Origin: Bacillota bacterium
Lineage (GTDB): Bacteria > Bacillota > Clostridia > Christensenellales > SZUA-584
DNA length: 64,000 nt
Reading direction: 5' to 3'
Assembly: GCA_023396555.1 (NCBI GenBank)
Contig: JAEWWC010000100.1
Span: 1-64,000, forward strand
How positions within the stretch are numbered: the stretch's first letter is position 1; each line of letters opens with the position of its first letter. Below the pieces are notes generated by a model. The model was not told the origin of the DNA. It did not search any database and saw only the letters and a list, made by a program, of their open reading frames with translations. Below are positions 53,811 through 63,296 of this stretch, one piece after another. A program made the position numbers and the translations under genes.

Positions 53811-55277
53811 TTGATCAGTAAATATCAGTTCTGGTTTGTGGTCGGCAGTCAAAACCTGTACGGGCCGGAGGTACTCAAGGAGGTGGCGGAGCATGCCGCC
53901 CTGATGACGGCGGGCTTCAACGCCGACGGGCGTATCCCCTTTGAGGTGGTTTTCAAAGGGGTAATGACTACCCCGGATGATATCACCGCTGTCTGTGTTG
54001 CGGCCAATGGTGACTCAAGCTGCGCGGGCGTAATCACATGGATGCACACGTTTTCGCCCAGCAAGATGTGGATAAGCGGGCTGACTGTGCTGAACAAGCC
54101 GTATCTGCACCTCAACACGCAGTTCAACAAACGGCTGCCATACGACACGATTGACATGAATTTTATGAACACCAATCAGTCGGCGCACGGTGACAGGGAA
54201 CACGGGTTTATTACCGCCCGTCTGCGCATGAAAAGAAAGGTGATCTGCGGGCACTGGGAGGACGGCGCTTTCCGGACGCGTATCGGCAGTTGGATGCGCA
54301 GCGCGGTGGGCGCAGTGTTCAGCCGGCGCGTCAAGGTGATGCGGCTGGGGGATAACATGCGCTACGTGGCGGTGACCGAGGGCGACAAGATACAGGCGGA
54401 GAAGGACCTTGGCTGGAGCGTGAATACGTATGCCGTGGGCGCGCTGACCGAGCGCGTGATGGCAGTGACCGACGCGCAGGCGCAGGCCAAGCTGGCGGAA
54501 TACAAAGAGAAGTATGCCATCGATACGAACAACCTGGACGCGGTGGTGTATCAGGCGAAGCTGGAGATTGCGCTGGAGCAGATGCTGTCCGAAGGCGGGT
54601 TTGCCGCGTATACTGACTGCTTTGAAGACCTGTACGGTCTGGAACAGCTGCCGGGATTGGCCACGCAGAACCTGATGAACAATGGCTACGGCTTCGGCGC
54701 CGAGGGCGACTGGAAGACATCCGCGCTCAAGGCGGTTATGTCCGAGATGTCCCTGGGGCTAGGGCAGAACCTCTCGTTTATCGAGGACTATACTTATGAC
54801 TTCGAGGACGGTGACGAGACGGTATTGGGTGCGCACATGCTGGAGATATCGCCCGCGATTGCGGCAGATAGGCCGCGCATTGAGGTGCACCCGCTGGGTA
54901 TCGGCGGTAAAAACGATCCCGCACGGTTGGTATTTGAGGGCAAGACGGGCGATGCGATACTGGTCACCATCATCGACATGGGCGGGCGGTTCCGCATGAT
55001 CGCACATGATGTCAGCGCAGTGGAGCCCAAGGCCAAGATGCCGCTGCTGCCGGTGGCGAGCGTGATGTGGAAGCCCCAGCCCGATATGATCACTGGCAAC
55101 GAAGCATGGATACTGTCAGGTGGCACGCACCACAGCGTGATATCCTACGACCTGACGGCAGACATGATGCGCGACTTTGCCGAGATCATGGGCATTGAGT
55201 TCATCCATATCGGCAAGGATACCACCATCGCCGAATTAGCGGCCAAACTTGCAGTGGGGGATATTCTCTGGGGATAA
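53811..55277 (+). CDS. araA: L-arabinose isomerase
   Basis: This 488-aa enzyme converts L-arabinose to L-ribulose. The N-terminus FWFVVGSQNLYGPEVLKEV, the segment TWMHTFSPSKMWISGL near 80 and the metal-binding region around LNTQFNKRLPYDTIDMNFMN near 110 are AraA hallmarks. Expected metal ligands Glu and His follow in EGDWKTSAL and MLEISPAIAA, and in GGTHHSVISYD. The start is TTG 53811 behind AAGGAGGAG. No ribulokinase (araB) or ribulose-5-phosphate epimerase (araD) is seen in the window; araA stands alone behind the importer. Confidence 0.94.
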   Translation: MISKYQFWFVVGSQNLYGPEVLKEVAEHAALMTAGFNADGRIPFEVVFKGVMTTPDDITAVCVAANGDSSCAGVITWMHTFSPSKMWISGLTVLNKPYLHLNTQFNKRLPYDTIDMNFMNTNQSAHGDREHGFITARLRMKRKVICGHWEDGAFRTRIGSWMRSAVGAVFSRRVKVMRLGDNMRYVAVTEGDKIQAEKDLGWSVNTYAVGALTERVMAVTDAQAQAKLAEYKEKYAIDTNNLDAVVYQAKLEIALEQMLSEGGFAAYTDCFEDLYGLEQLPGLATQNLMNNGYGFGAEGDWKTSALKAVMSEMSLGLGQNLSFIEDYTYDFEDGDETVLGAHMLEISPAIAADRPRIEVHPLGIGGKNDPARLVFEGKTGDAILVTIIDMGGRFRMIAHDVSAVEPKAKMPLLPVASVMWKPQPDMITGNEAWILSGGTHHSVISYDLTADMMRDFAEIMGIEFIHIGKDTTIAELAAKLAVGDILWG

Positions 55278-55885
55278 TATAATATCACAGTGAATTGTCA
55301 TTAAACATAAGAAGTTGACCCTGTAGCGGTAGGCGTATATTATACACAGGTTAATTGGGATACGCCTTTAAATATCTGGCTTTCTCAATAAGCAGAGAGC
55401 GCTTCATCGAGCAGGTCGCTGGTGGCGATGATTGACTAGCTGGAACAACGCAGCACCACATTGAAGAGGCGGATAAGCTTGCCTAGGCGGTCGATGTGAC
55501 TAAAGAAGATATACGATACCGCTATGGGAGAGCTCGGGAGTTGTTAAACTTCGATCAATTGCCGGAGATATGGCAGTTGATAAACCTATATGCTGAGCGG
55601 ATGATGTTTATTAGGGGCATGTGGAGATTTTCCTCCATGTGCTTCCTTCACTTTACGGGGTGAATCATGATATGTTTGAAAATAGGTTCATCCGAAAAAC
55701 TAAGGCTCTGTCTATGTAGAATATCGAGATAATAAAAAAAGTTAATTAATAATTATTATATTATTTATTTACCATTATCGGTTATTTATTATTGGTTTAA
55801 TTGTATTATGTAAGATTTAATGATAAAATAATACAAAAGTATGTTTATATAATTTCTCTCATATATAGAGAGAAAGGTGGGCTCT
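55278..55885. other. Gene-free AT-rich stretch behind araA
   Basis: No intact gene is visible. Around 55400-55620 fragments in different frames (ELLNFDQLPEIWQLINLYAE, for example) suggest an old gene broken by stops. Positions 55735-55870 are extremely AT-rich, with many AATTAT and TTATTA runs. No araA terminator of note was found. Confidence 0.45.
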
Positions 55886-56030
55886 ATGCCAAATTACAAT
55901 TCCAAATATACAACCGCAAAGCTAATCAAACTATATAAAACGATGAAACAATGAACAAGAGATGAAAATCCCCTCGCAATACATTACTCCAGCCAATCCG
56001 GGAAAGATCAATAAATGGTGTGGCGATAGA
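55886..56030 (+). pseudogene. Small frameshifted ORF next to the island's right end
   Basis: An ATG behind GAAAGGTGGG begins MPNYNSKYTTAKLIKLYKTM and stops after 22 codons. A shift of one base near 55950 would let it continue as NNEQEMKIPSQYITPANPG and KINKWCGDR to a stop, about 49 residues in total. I cannot name it. Its position about 60 bp before the right repeat suggests it belonged to the mobile element. Confidence 0.4.
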
Positions 56031-56087
56031 TGATTAGTGGAAATGAAGTACCGCATAAAGTAGTTGTGATTTTTAAATGAGCTGCGG

Positions 56088-56100
56088 CTCGCCTCCACCA
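56088..56100 (+). repeat. Right attachment repeat (attR candidate)
   Basis: CTCGCCTCCACCA is an exact copy of the last 13 bases of ssrA. The flanking sequence on its right, starting AGATTTTAAAACCC, forms a terminator, as expected directly behind an original tmRNA gene. Confidence 0.7.
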
Positions 56101-56107
56101 AGATTTT

Positions 56108-56140
56108 AAAACCCTTGAATTATCAAGGGTTTTATGCTTT
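56108..56140 (+). terminator. Rho-independent terminator, probably the displaced ssrA terminator
   Basis: A perfect 11-bp stem, AAAACCCTTGA with TCAAGGGTTTT (56108-56118 with 56123-56133), and loop ATTA are followed by T-rich sequence. It starts 8 bp after the 13-bp copy of the ssrA end and follows no gene of its own. Confidence 0.8.
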
Positions 56141-56393
56141 TTAAGGAGTTCTTACATGTTTTTTACACGATTGATGTTTGCACTTGAATGATATCGCACC
56201 TTCGTACAAAAAGCTACAATTTTTGCAGATATAATCTATGTCAAAGAAACCTCTTGTATTTCATTAAATAAACTATAACTGATATGTAATATATCCTAAT
56301 TTTTTGATATCCAATGGGGAATTTTTTGTACCATTAGAAGCTACTTGGAATCATATATACTCGGAAGTTTGCCTGCAAATTTCGGTACAAACA

Positions 56394-56566
56394 TGGGTCT
56401 TCCAAGGCACAAATGGTATGAGTTTAAAGAAGGCTTTGGTTCTTCTTTAGTCAATAGGGAAATAGAAGAAACTAAGAAATACAATCCAACAGGGTTGAGG
56501 TCGGTCGGCTTTTTTACAAAGATTTTTAATAAATGGGTTTTAATACTTCATATTCTCTTTCAGTAG
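56394..56566 (+). pseudogene. Possible N-terminal remnant of a DNA methyltransferase
   Basis: The open frame contains PRHKWYEFKEGFGSSLVNRE followed by IEETKKYNPTG. The pattern HxWYxFKEGFxxxLV resembles the start of some site-specific methyltransferases, where a catalytic motif follows about 20 residues later; here the frame changes into unrelated sequence and ends. The match is weak. An open frame extends left to 56345 without a ribosome-binding site. It lies just outside the island end. Confidence 0.3.
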
Positions 56567-56938
56567 CATATTATTAAATAGCCACAATGGTGTTGATTAT
56601 ATACAGAATATCGAGGCGCAAGAGGCCAAAAATCCAAATTGCTTTGAAATAATTGAAACCACTTCGTTACGCCCTTTGGAGTTGGCCATATGGTAAATAC
56701 GGTAATCGGTACCGGTATCAGTATCAGCATTATAATTGCGGCTATACCGGATAATCTATATAAAATCTACATTTCGTCAGCCTCGACAAATGCAGCGTGT
56801 TGGGGCATAATCCCATACCTCTATACGCTCTTCGGGGAGCATCTTTGAAAGGAACAGAAAGATGGCAGTAAAAACCATCGGGTTCACATCTGAATGACGA
56901 AAAACAGTTTGTAAACCTTAAAAAGAAAAGCGATAATT
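56567..56938. other. Gene-free stretch before the TetR gene
   Basis: The only notable frame is 56690-56848 (52 aa, MVNTVIGTGISISIIIAAIP start), hydrophobic and without a ribosome-binding site. It looks like debris rather than a gene. Confidence 0.4.
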
Positions 56939-57562
56939 CTATTGTTTTTTGATACCCATAAGCAAAAGGTCAAAGTGTTGGAGAACCTGATCCTTTAAAT
57001 CGAAATCAGGGTATCGGATACACCATTCATAAGTCAAGCCTCTTATGGACATAATACAGTGATTCACAACGGAATCGGTGTTTATTTCTGTTTTAAATTC
57101 TCCCTGTTCTTTTCCTTGTTTAATAATTTTACCAAATATTTTATAAAGGTCCCTATTATAATTCAATAACGCGTCTGCGTTTACAACTCTTGATATATAA
57201 ACTTCATATATAATCTTAATAATGTCATATCCTATACTGCCGGTTATCGTATCCGCAATGCTCCCTGCAAACAAATTCAGCTTATCAGAAGCAGACAAAC
57301 CCGCAGGTAAAGATTCCATTGCCAATCTGTATCCTATATCTATTTGGCTGACGTTATCAAAGAGCAAGGCGGCAATCATCGCATCCTTTGAATGGTAATG
57401 TACGTAGAACGAACCTTTGGCGACGCCTGCCTCTTTGACTATAGAGTCAACACTGACACGTTCAAAACCAAACTGCCTGAAAAGTTTCTCTGCGCTTTTA
57501 TAGATCTTTTTTTGGGTTTCAAGAGCTTTTTGTTTTCTTATACCTATCTTCTTATTATCCAA
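56939..57562 (-). CDS. TetR/AcrR-family transcriptional regulator
   Basis: This repressor of about 207 aa has the TetR helix-turn-helix near its N-terminus: IYKSAEKLFRQFGFERVSVD, then SIVKEAGVAKGSFYVHYHSK. The ligand-binding domain is alpha-helical and unassigned. I chose the TTG at 57562 because AAAGGAG (57571-57577) lies 8 bases upstream; a neighbouring TTG at 57565 is nearly as good. The ATG at 57619 would place the start inside a perfect palindrome that looks like the operator. The gene is divergent from the Calx-beta surface protein and may regulate it and itself. Confidence 0.88.
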   Translation of the reverse strand: MDNKKIGIRKQKALETQKKIYKSAEKLFRQFGFERVSVDSIVKEAGVAKGSFYVHYHSKDAMIAALLFDNVSQIDIGYRLAMESLPAGLSASDKLNLFAGSIADTITGSIGYDIIKIIYEVYISRVVNADALLNYNRDLYKIFGKIIKQGKEQGEFKTEINTDSVVNHCIMSIRGLTYEWCIRYPDFDLKDQVLQHFDLLLMGIKKQ

Positions 57563-57604
57563 CAAAATAACTCCTTTATTGACACTAAAATCAGCCTGTC
57601 TTAT

Positions 57605-57620
57605 AATGACTGTAGTCATT
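57605..57620. promoter_or_regulatory. Palindromic TetR operator
   Basis: AATGACT-GT-AGTCATT is a perfect 7+2+7 inverted repeat typical of TetR-family binding sites. It lies about 40 bp upstream of the chosen TetR start and about 180 bp before the divergent surface-protein gene, consistent with autoregulation. Confidence 0.7.
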
Positions 57621-57801
57621 GAGCTTATATGTTAATTATATCATAGAAGAAATAATTATTATAGCCGTTAAAATGCGATTAGCAACTTTTGTTATAAAGC
57701 GTTGGTAAACTAAAAACAGAATGCGATTTCCCGTATATATTGTAACCGGTTGCGCACTTCAAACACTTTTGCCAGGAGCGGGATGAAAGGATTGGGCGAT
57801 A

Positions 57802-60800
57802 ATGAAAAAGAAATTTTCGTTAAAGGCATTAATATATATTTCTTTTTCACTGGCAATCTTAACGCTTATTGTTTTTTTGGCTCCAACCGTTGCGCATGCG
57901 TATATATCAGAATTTCCGACCGTTACAGTCTCAGGCGCTGAAGATGATGAATTGAACGGAATATATTACCCATCCCAATACTATGGCAGCACATATGAAC
58001 ACCCCAGTGGCGCCAGATTGAGATTAGTGGGTTTTACCTGGTGCCTGAACCCCCACACGGGCGGTTTAGCCTATTTTAGCGATGTATATACGAGCAGTAC
58101 AATACCTCCAAAAACAGGATGGCTGAAATATTTATATACCGACGATTACGGCTACAAAGTAGGCAGTGTTGACTCGGATTTTACTGTAACGTATCCTGTT
58201 GCTTCATTAACGCAAACGGCAGTAACCGTGAATGAGGCGGCCGGAAGCGTTTCGGTAACTGTGCAGCTATCCGAGGCGACTCCTTACGAGACTTACGTGA
58301 AATACAGAACGGATGACGGCACCGCACAAACCGGCACGGATTTTACAGGCGTCAGTCAGGCGGAGAACAAAACGGTATATATTCCCCCTTGGCAAACATC
58401 CGCAACGATAAACATTCCCATTAAAAATGATGATACATATGAAAATTCGGAGAACTTCACCATATCGATCTACGGCATTTCCGGCGGCGCCCGGATTCAG
58501 ACAGGATCTGTGACTGTGACTATTGATAACGACGATCCGTTTCCCACGGTCGGATTTGCTTCGGATTCGTTTTTGGCGGATGAAGAAGGCGGCAGCGCAG
58601 ACATCAGGCTTGGATTATCCAACCCCTCCTGCAATGATGTCACGGTAAATTATCAAACCTTCGGTATGGGCGAGACTGGAGCGGTTTACACTCCCGAATC
58701 CGGAGCGGTCACAATTCCGGCAGGAGCCACGTCCGCATCCTTTGCTGTGCATGGGCTGGGCGGGCTTCCCGCAACCGTCGCCGTAAGCTTATCTTCCCCT
58801 TCGGGCGCAACGCTGGGCGCATATCCTTCCGCGACCGTCTCCATCCTGAAAACAAAGGCGTATTTTGCACAGACGGCTGTTTCCGCAAATGAAACAGCAG
58901 CCAGCGTTGCGCTGGAGGTATGCCTTTCCGAACCGGCAGGAGGCGACGTAAAAATAGATTATTCCACTGCCGATGGCAGCGCCGCGGCAGTGGAAGACTA
59001 TATTGCCGTCGCAGGTACGCTTACCATTCCCTCGGGGGAAGTGTCCGGCATCATCGAAATACCTTTGGTAAACGACATTGTTTATGAAGGGGAGGAAACA
59101 TTCACCGTCAGCCTCTCCAACCCAATCGGGACGTCGCTGGAAGACCAGACCACGGCTACGGTATCCATCGTAAGCGATGACCCCATGCCCGCTGTGCAAT
59201 TTTCGGCGGGAACGGCCTCCGCCAATGAGAATAGCGGCAGTGTATCGCTTTCCGTCACGCTTTCAAGGCCTTCCGCGTTTGACCTGACTGTAAATTATGC
59301 GACGGCAAACGGCACCGCCAAGGCAGGACAGGATTATACAGCGCAATCCGGTACGCTTACCATTCCAAAAGGGGCGACCGAGCGTTATGTAACCATACCT
59401 ATAATCAATAATAACATATACGATAGTAACAGGTCTTTTACCGTTACCCTCTCAAGCCCTTCGGGCGCTGCTCTTGGAACGCCTTCATCCGCCGCGATAA
59501 CGATTATAAACGACGATCCGGTTCCAACGGTACAATTTGCCGAGAGCGCCATCAGGGTAGATGAAACCGCCGGAGAAGTGGTCGTCCCCGTTCAATTCTC
59601 CCATTCGTCTGCCTCTTTAATGCAGGTACAGGTCAGAACTTCAAACGGGACCGCAACGGCGGGCCAGGATTATACATCGCTCTCCTCGGGCTATGCCGTG
59701 GGCAGCGGCAGTACAGGCTTCAACCTCCGTATCCCGATATTGAATGATGATATGTATGAAGCGGACGAGACTTTTAACATTACGCTGTCTTCACCATCCG
59801 GCTGCACTTTGGGGGCTAAATCAGTCTGCACTGTGACGATCGTAAGCGACGAGCTGGCGTACGAGATAGAATTTTCCTCAAATAGTTTTACGGTTAATGA
59901 GGATGCGGGAAACACCGACTTGACCGTGCAGTTGTCCCGAGTTTCCAGCACGAATACAACGGTGCATTACCAAACAGCTGATAATACCGCGCAGGCGGGG
60001 GAGGACTATACATCAAAAACCGGCGTGCTGACTATTCCGGCAGGCGGTACTTCGGGTACCATCAGTATCCCGGTATTGAATGACAATATCTATGAGGCGA
60101 ATGAAGACTTTGCGGTCACCCTTACCGAGCCTGGCGGGGCTGTCGGGACTATTCTTGGCGCAGCGGCAACAGCCACCGTGACTATCGTGAGCGAGGATGC
60201 AAAGCCCAGCATACAATTTTCCACAGACAGCACTACGGTATCGGAGACTGTCGGCGCGGTGTTTCTGACGCTTCAGTTATCCCGTCCATTCTACCAAGAC
60301 CTGTGGATAACCTGTGAGACGCCGATATCCGGAAGCGCCGCTGCGGGACAGGATTACGGCTATTTCGATTCTCCGGTTCTCATCCCAAAAGGAAATACTT
60401 CCGCCTCATTTGCAGTGCTTATCAACGATGACAACATCTATGAAGGAGACGAGAGCTTCAGTGTGGTTATCTCTTCTCTTGATGACGAGGGGCCTTCGCC
60501 GGGATCAATATTAACACAGGCTATTATCATCGTGAGCGATGATCCGCTTCCCGCCGTAGAGTTTAATTCCGCTTCCGCCTCCGTGAACGAGGACGAAGGT
60601 TACGCGGCGCTCAATGTACGGTTGTCCCATCCATCCGCCTTTGACATAACGGTGGATTACGCGACTGCGGACGGCAGCGCCCTGGCGGGAGATGACTACA
60701 CCGCAAAATCCGGCACGCTTACCATTTCGAAAGGAGATACCGAAGGTCTTATCAGCATACCCATACTGAATGATACGATTTATGAGGGAAACGAAGCGTT

Positions 60801-63249
60801 TACCGTTGCCCTCTCCAACCCTTCGGGCGCTTCTCTGGGAGCGCAAGTCTTGGCTACGGTAACCATTGTGAGCGATGAGCCTCTTCCGCGCGTGGAATTC
60901 AGCGCCAGTACGGAAAACGTAAATGAAAATAACGGCAGTGTCATTATCAGTATTTTGCTTTCTCATCCATCCGCGTTTAACTTGACGGTGGATTACGCGA
61001 CTGCGGACGGAACCGCCGCGGCAGGGGCGGACTATACCGCCAAAACCGGTACGCTCGTTATTTTAAAAGACGGTACCGCCGGTACCGTCAGTATTCCTGT
61101 TTTAAACGATAATCTCTATGAGCTAAACGAAACTTTCACCGTTACCCTGTCCAGTCCTTCGGGGGCGGTATTGGGGGGCAGGTCTGTCTGCACGGTGACG
61201 ATTGCAAGCGAGGATGCACAGCCCGTCCTGCAATTTTCTGCAGACAGCCTTACGGCAGCCGAGGACATCGGCACCGTTGATCTTGATATACAATTGTCCC
61301 ATCCATCCGCTTTTGACATAACGGTAAATTACGCAACCGCGGACAGCAGTGCTCAAGCGGGAGAAGATTATGCAGCGCAGGCAGGCGTATTAACAATACC
61401 AAAGGGGGTTACTTCCGGTTCTATCAGCATTCCCATATTAGATGACAATACCTATGAAGGGGATGAAACCTTTACAGTCACCCTTTCCACACCTTCGGGC
61501 GCCGCTATTGGAGAAACAAAGACTGCAACCGTAACTATTGTGAATGAGGATTCAATGCCTATAGTGGAATTTACTGCGGATCAGGCCGCCATAGGGGAGG
61601 ATGACGGCAGCGTTACGCTTTTCGTGCGGTTGTCCAACCCGTCTTCATTTGATGTGAAAGTGGATTATGAGACGACGGACGGCAATGCCCAGGCAGCGGA
61701 TGACTATACCGCAAAATCCGGCACGCTGACCATCCCCAAAGGGACGACTGTGGGTTCCGTTACTGTTCCCATATTGGAGGATACCGTATACGAGGGGGAT
61801 GAGGCCTTTACGGTAACTCTTTCCTCTCCCTCAAGCGCAACGCTGGGGATAACGGACAGGACTGCTGTGACCATAGTGGATGCAGAAATTATTCCTTCAC
61901 TGGAATTTTCCGCGGGAGCCGTTTCCGTGGGAGAGGACGACGGCAGCATTGAGCTTTCTATGCAATTATCCCACCCTTCGGCATTTGATATATCGGTGAA
62001 TTACGCGACAATGGACGGCAGCGCCCTGACTGGAGAAGACTATACCTCTGCGTCCGATACGTTGACGATACCGAAAGGTGCTACTGCGGGCTCCGTTACT
62101 GTTTCCATATTAGAGGATGACGTATATGAAGGGGATGAGGACTTTATGCTTGCTCTGTCCTCTCCCTTAGGCGCAGTACTGGGGCCGAAAGCCAATTCGA
62201 CAGTCACAATCGTCAATGAAGACGCTGAACCTTCCCTGGAATTCTATCAGGATGCACATTCTGTAAATGAAGATAACGGCAGCATTTGGCTGTGCGTGCT
62301 AATTTCCCATCCTTCGGCATTTGATATAACCGTGAACTTTAAAACAGAGGATGGTAGCGCAACAGCCGGAGAAGACTATACCGACAAAACGGATACATTG
62401 ACGATACCGAAAGGAGATGTCTCCGGCCTGATTGAGATCCCCATATTACAGGATACCGTTTATGAGGAAGATGAGACCTTTATTGTAACGCTCGGTGAGC
62501 CGTCAGGCGCGGAATTGGGGTCAAAGAATACTGCAACAGTGACTATTGTGAGCGATGAAAAAGAACCCGTTATAGAATTTTATGCTCCAGCCTTATCGAT
62601 AAGCGAGGATGCCGGTTCAGTGGAGATCCCTGTGAATTTATCTCATTTATCCGCATTTGATGTAGAGGCCGATTATAAAACAATTGATGCGAGCGGAAAA
62701 GCCGGAGAGGATTATTCTGCTGCTTCAGGCACACTTATAATACCCGCCGGTTCTATCTCACGTTCCATATCGATTTCAATATTGCCTGATTCCGTCTATG
62801 AGGGAAACGAAAATTTTAATGTGATACTTTCTGATGCGTCAGGTGCAATTCTGGGAGCATATAGTATAACTACTGTAACGATTGAAGAGGATGACAAGCC
62901 AACGATAACGGGCGTGGAGGAAGAATACAGAATATATGACGGAAGCCGGATTATATTGAACCCGCAGCCACCAGGTGGTATATGGGACTGGGATAAAACA
63001 TTTTTCTCGGCTACATTCAACAGCCCTGCTACGTTTACGGCGCTGAAGACGGGTACTTCCACCATCACCTATACGGTCGGGGGAGCGACGCAAAGTATCA
63101 CAGTTACCATATTGCCGGCGGAGTTACCTGCCACGGGGCAGGATTTTACCTGGGTTTATATGCTCCTCGGACTTAAGGCATGTGCTCTGGCTGGAGTGGT
63201 GTTTTGCGCGAAAGTCAGCGGCATAAAGAAAGAGGTTTTTACTAAATAA
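57802..63249 (+). CDS. Giant LPXTG-anchored surface protein with 14 Calx-beta repeats
   Basis: This 1,815-aa protein has a signal peptide of about 33 residues ending VAHA. An N-terminal region of about 100 residues follows (DDELNGIYYPSQYYGSTYEH). Then 14 Calx-beta repeats of about 112 residues run from near 133 to near 1700. Each follows the pattern VNE-G-SLxVxLSxPSAFDxTV, YATADGxAxAGxDYTA, GTLTIPKGxTxGxIxIPIL and YEGDExFTVTLSxPSGAxLG. Conserved acidic residues in VNED, DDxxYEGDE and xSDDP are the expected calcium ligands. An Ig-like piece near 1700-1770 precedes LPATG at 1775-1779, a membrane helix and a basic tail, so sortase should link it to the wall. An adhesive or calcium-stiffened stalk role is inferred. 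No sortase gene is nearby. Confidence 0.92.
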   Translation: MKKKFSLKALIYISFSLAILTLIVFLAPTVAHAYISEFPTVTVSGAEDDELNGIYYPSQYYGSTYEHPSGARLRLVGFTWCLNPHTGGLAYFSDVYTSSTIPPKTGWLKYLYTDDYGYKVGSVDSDFTVTYPVASLTQTAVTVNEAAGSVSVTVQLSEATPYETYVKYRTDDGTAQTGTDFTGVSQAENKTVYIPPWQTSATINIPIKNDDTYENSENFTISIYGISGGARIQTGSVTVTIDNDDPFPTVGFASDSFLADEEGGSADIRLGLSNPSCNDVTVNYQTFGMGETGAVYTPESGAVTIPAGATSASFAVHGLGGLPATVAVSLSSPSGATLGAYPSATVSILKTKAYFAQTAVSANETAASVALEVCLSEPAGGDVKIDYSTADGSAAAVEDYIAVAGTLTIPSGEVSGIIEIPLVNDIVYEGEETFTVSLSNPIGTSLEDQTTATVSIVSDDPMPAVQFSAGTASANENSGSVSLSVTLSRPSAFDLTVNYATANGTAKAGQDYTAQSGTLTIPKGATERYVTIPIINNNIYDSNRSFTVTLSSPSGAALGTPSSAAITIINDDPVPTVQFAESAIRVDETAGEVVVPVQFSHSSASLMQVQVRTSNGTATAGQDYTSLSSGYAVGSGSTGFNLRIPILNDDMYEADETFNITLSSPSGCTLGAKSVCTVTIVSDELAYEIEFSSNSFTVNEDAGNTDLTVQLSRVSSTNTTVHYQTADNTAQAGEDYTSKTGVLTIPAGGTSGTISIPVLNDNIYEANEDFAVTLTEPGGAVGTILGAAATATVTIVSEDAKPSIQFSTDSTTVSETVGAVFLTLQLSRPFYQDLWITCETPISGSAAAGQDYGYFDSPVLIPKGNTSASFAVLINDDNIYEGDESFSVVISSLDDEGPSPGSILTQAIIIVSDDPLPAVEFNSASASVNEDEGYAALNVRLSHPSAFDITVDYATADGSALAGDDYTAKSGTLTISKGDTEGLISIPILNDTIYEGNEAFTVALSNPSGASLGAQVLATVTIVSDEPLPRVEFSASTENVNENNGSVIISILLSHPSAFNLTVDYATADGTAAAGADYTAKTGTLVILKDGTAGTVSIPVLNDNLYELNETFTVTLSSPSGAVLGGRSVCTVTIASEDAQPVLQFSADSLTAAEDIGTVDLDIQLSHPSAFDITVNYATADSSAQAGEDYAAQAGVLTIPKGVTSGSISIPILDDNTYEGDETFTVTLSTPSGAAIGETKTATVTIVNEDSMPIVEFTADQAAIGEDDGSVTLFVRLSNPSSFDVKVDYETTDGNAQAADDYTAKSGTLTIPKGTTVGSVTVPILEDTVYEGDEAFTVTLSSPSSATLGITDRTAVTIVDAEIIPSLEFSAGAVSVGEDDGSIELSMQLSHPSAFDISVNYATMDGSALTGEDYTSASDTLTIPKGATAGSVTVSILEDDVYEGDEDFMLALSSPLGAVLGPKANSTVTIVNEDAEPSLEFYQDAHSVNEDNGSIWLCVLISHPSAFDITVNFKTEDGSATAGEDYTDKTDTLTIPKGDVSGLIEIPILQDTVYEEDETFIVTLGEPSGAELGSKNTATVTIVSDEKEPVIEFYAPALSISEDAGSVEIPVNLSHLSAFDVEADYKTIDASGKAGEDYSAASGTLIIPAGSISRSISISILPDSVYEGNENFNVILSDASGAILGAYSITTVTIEEDDKPTITGVEEEYRIYDGSRIILNPQPPGGIWDWDKTFFSATFNSPATFTALKTGTSTITYTVGGATQSITVTILPAELPATGQDFTWVYMLLGLKACALAGVVFCAKVSGIKKEVFTK

Positions 63250-63296
63250 GAAGCATATACATATAATTTTGATCGGATTGGCAGGTGCATTATTGC

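Noticed and set aside
57802..63249. Repeated DNA in the surface-protein gene as a possible CRISPR array or tandem-repeat element
   Set aside because: The repeat unit is about 336 bp, in frame and diverged in sequence, and encodes Calx-beta domains; there are no short identical repeats with unique spacers.
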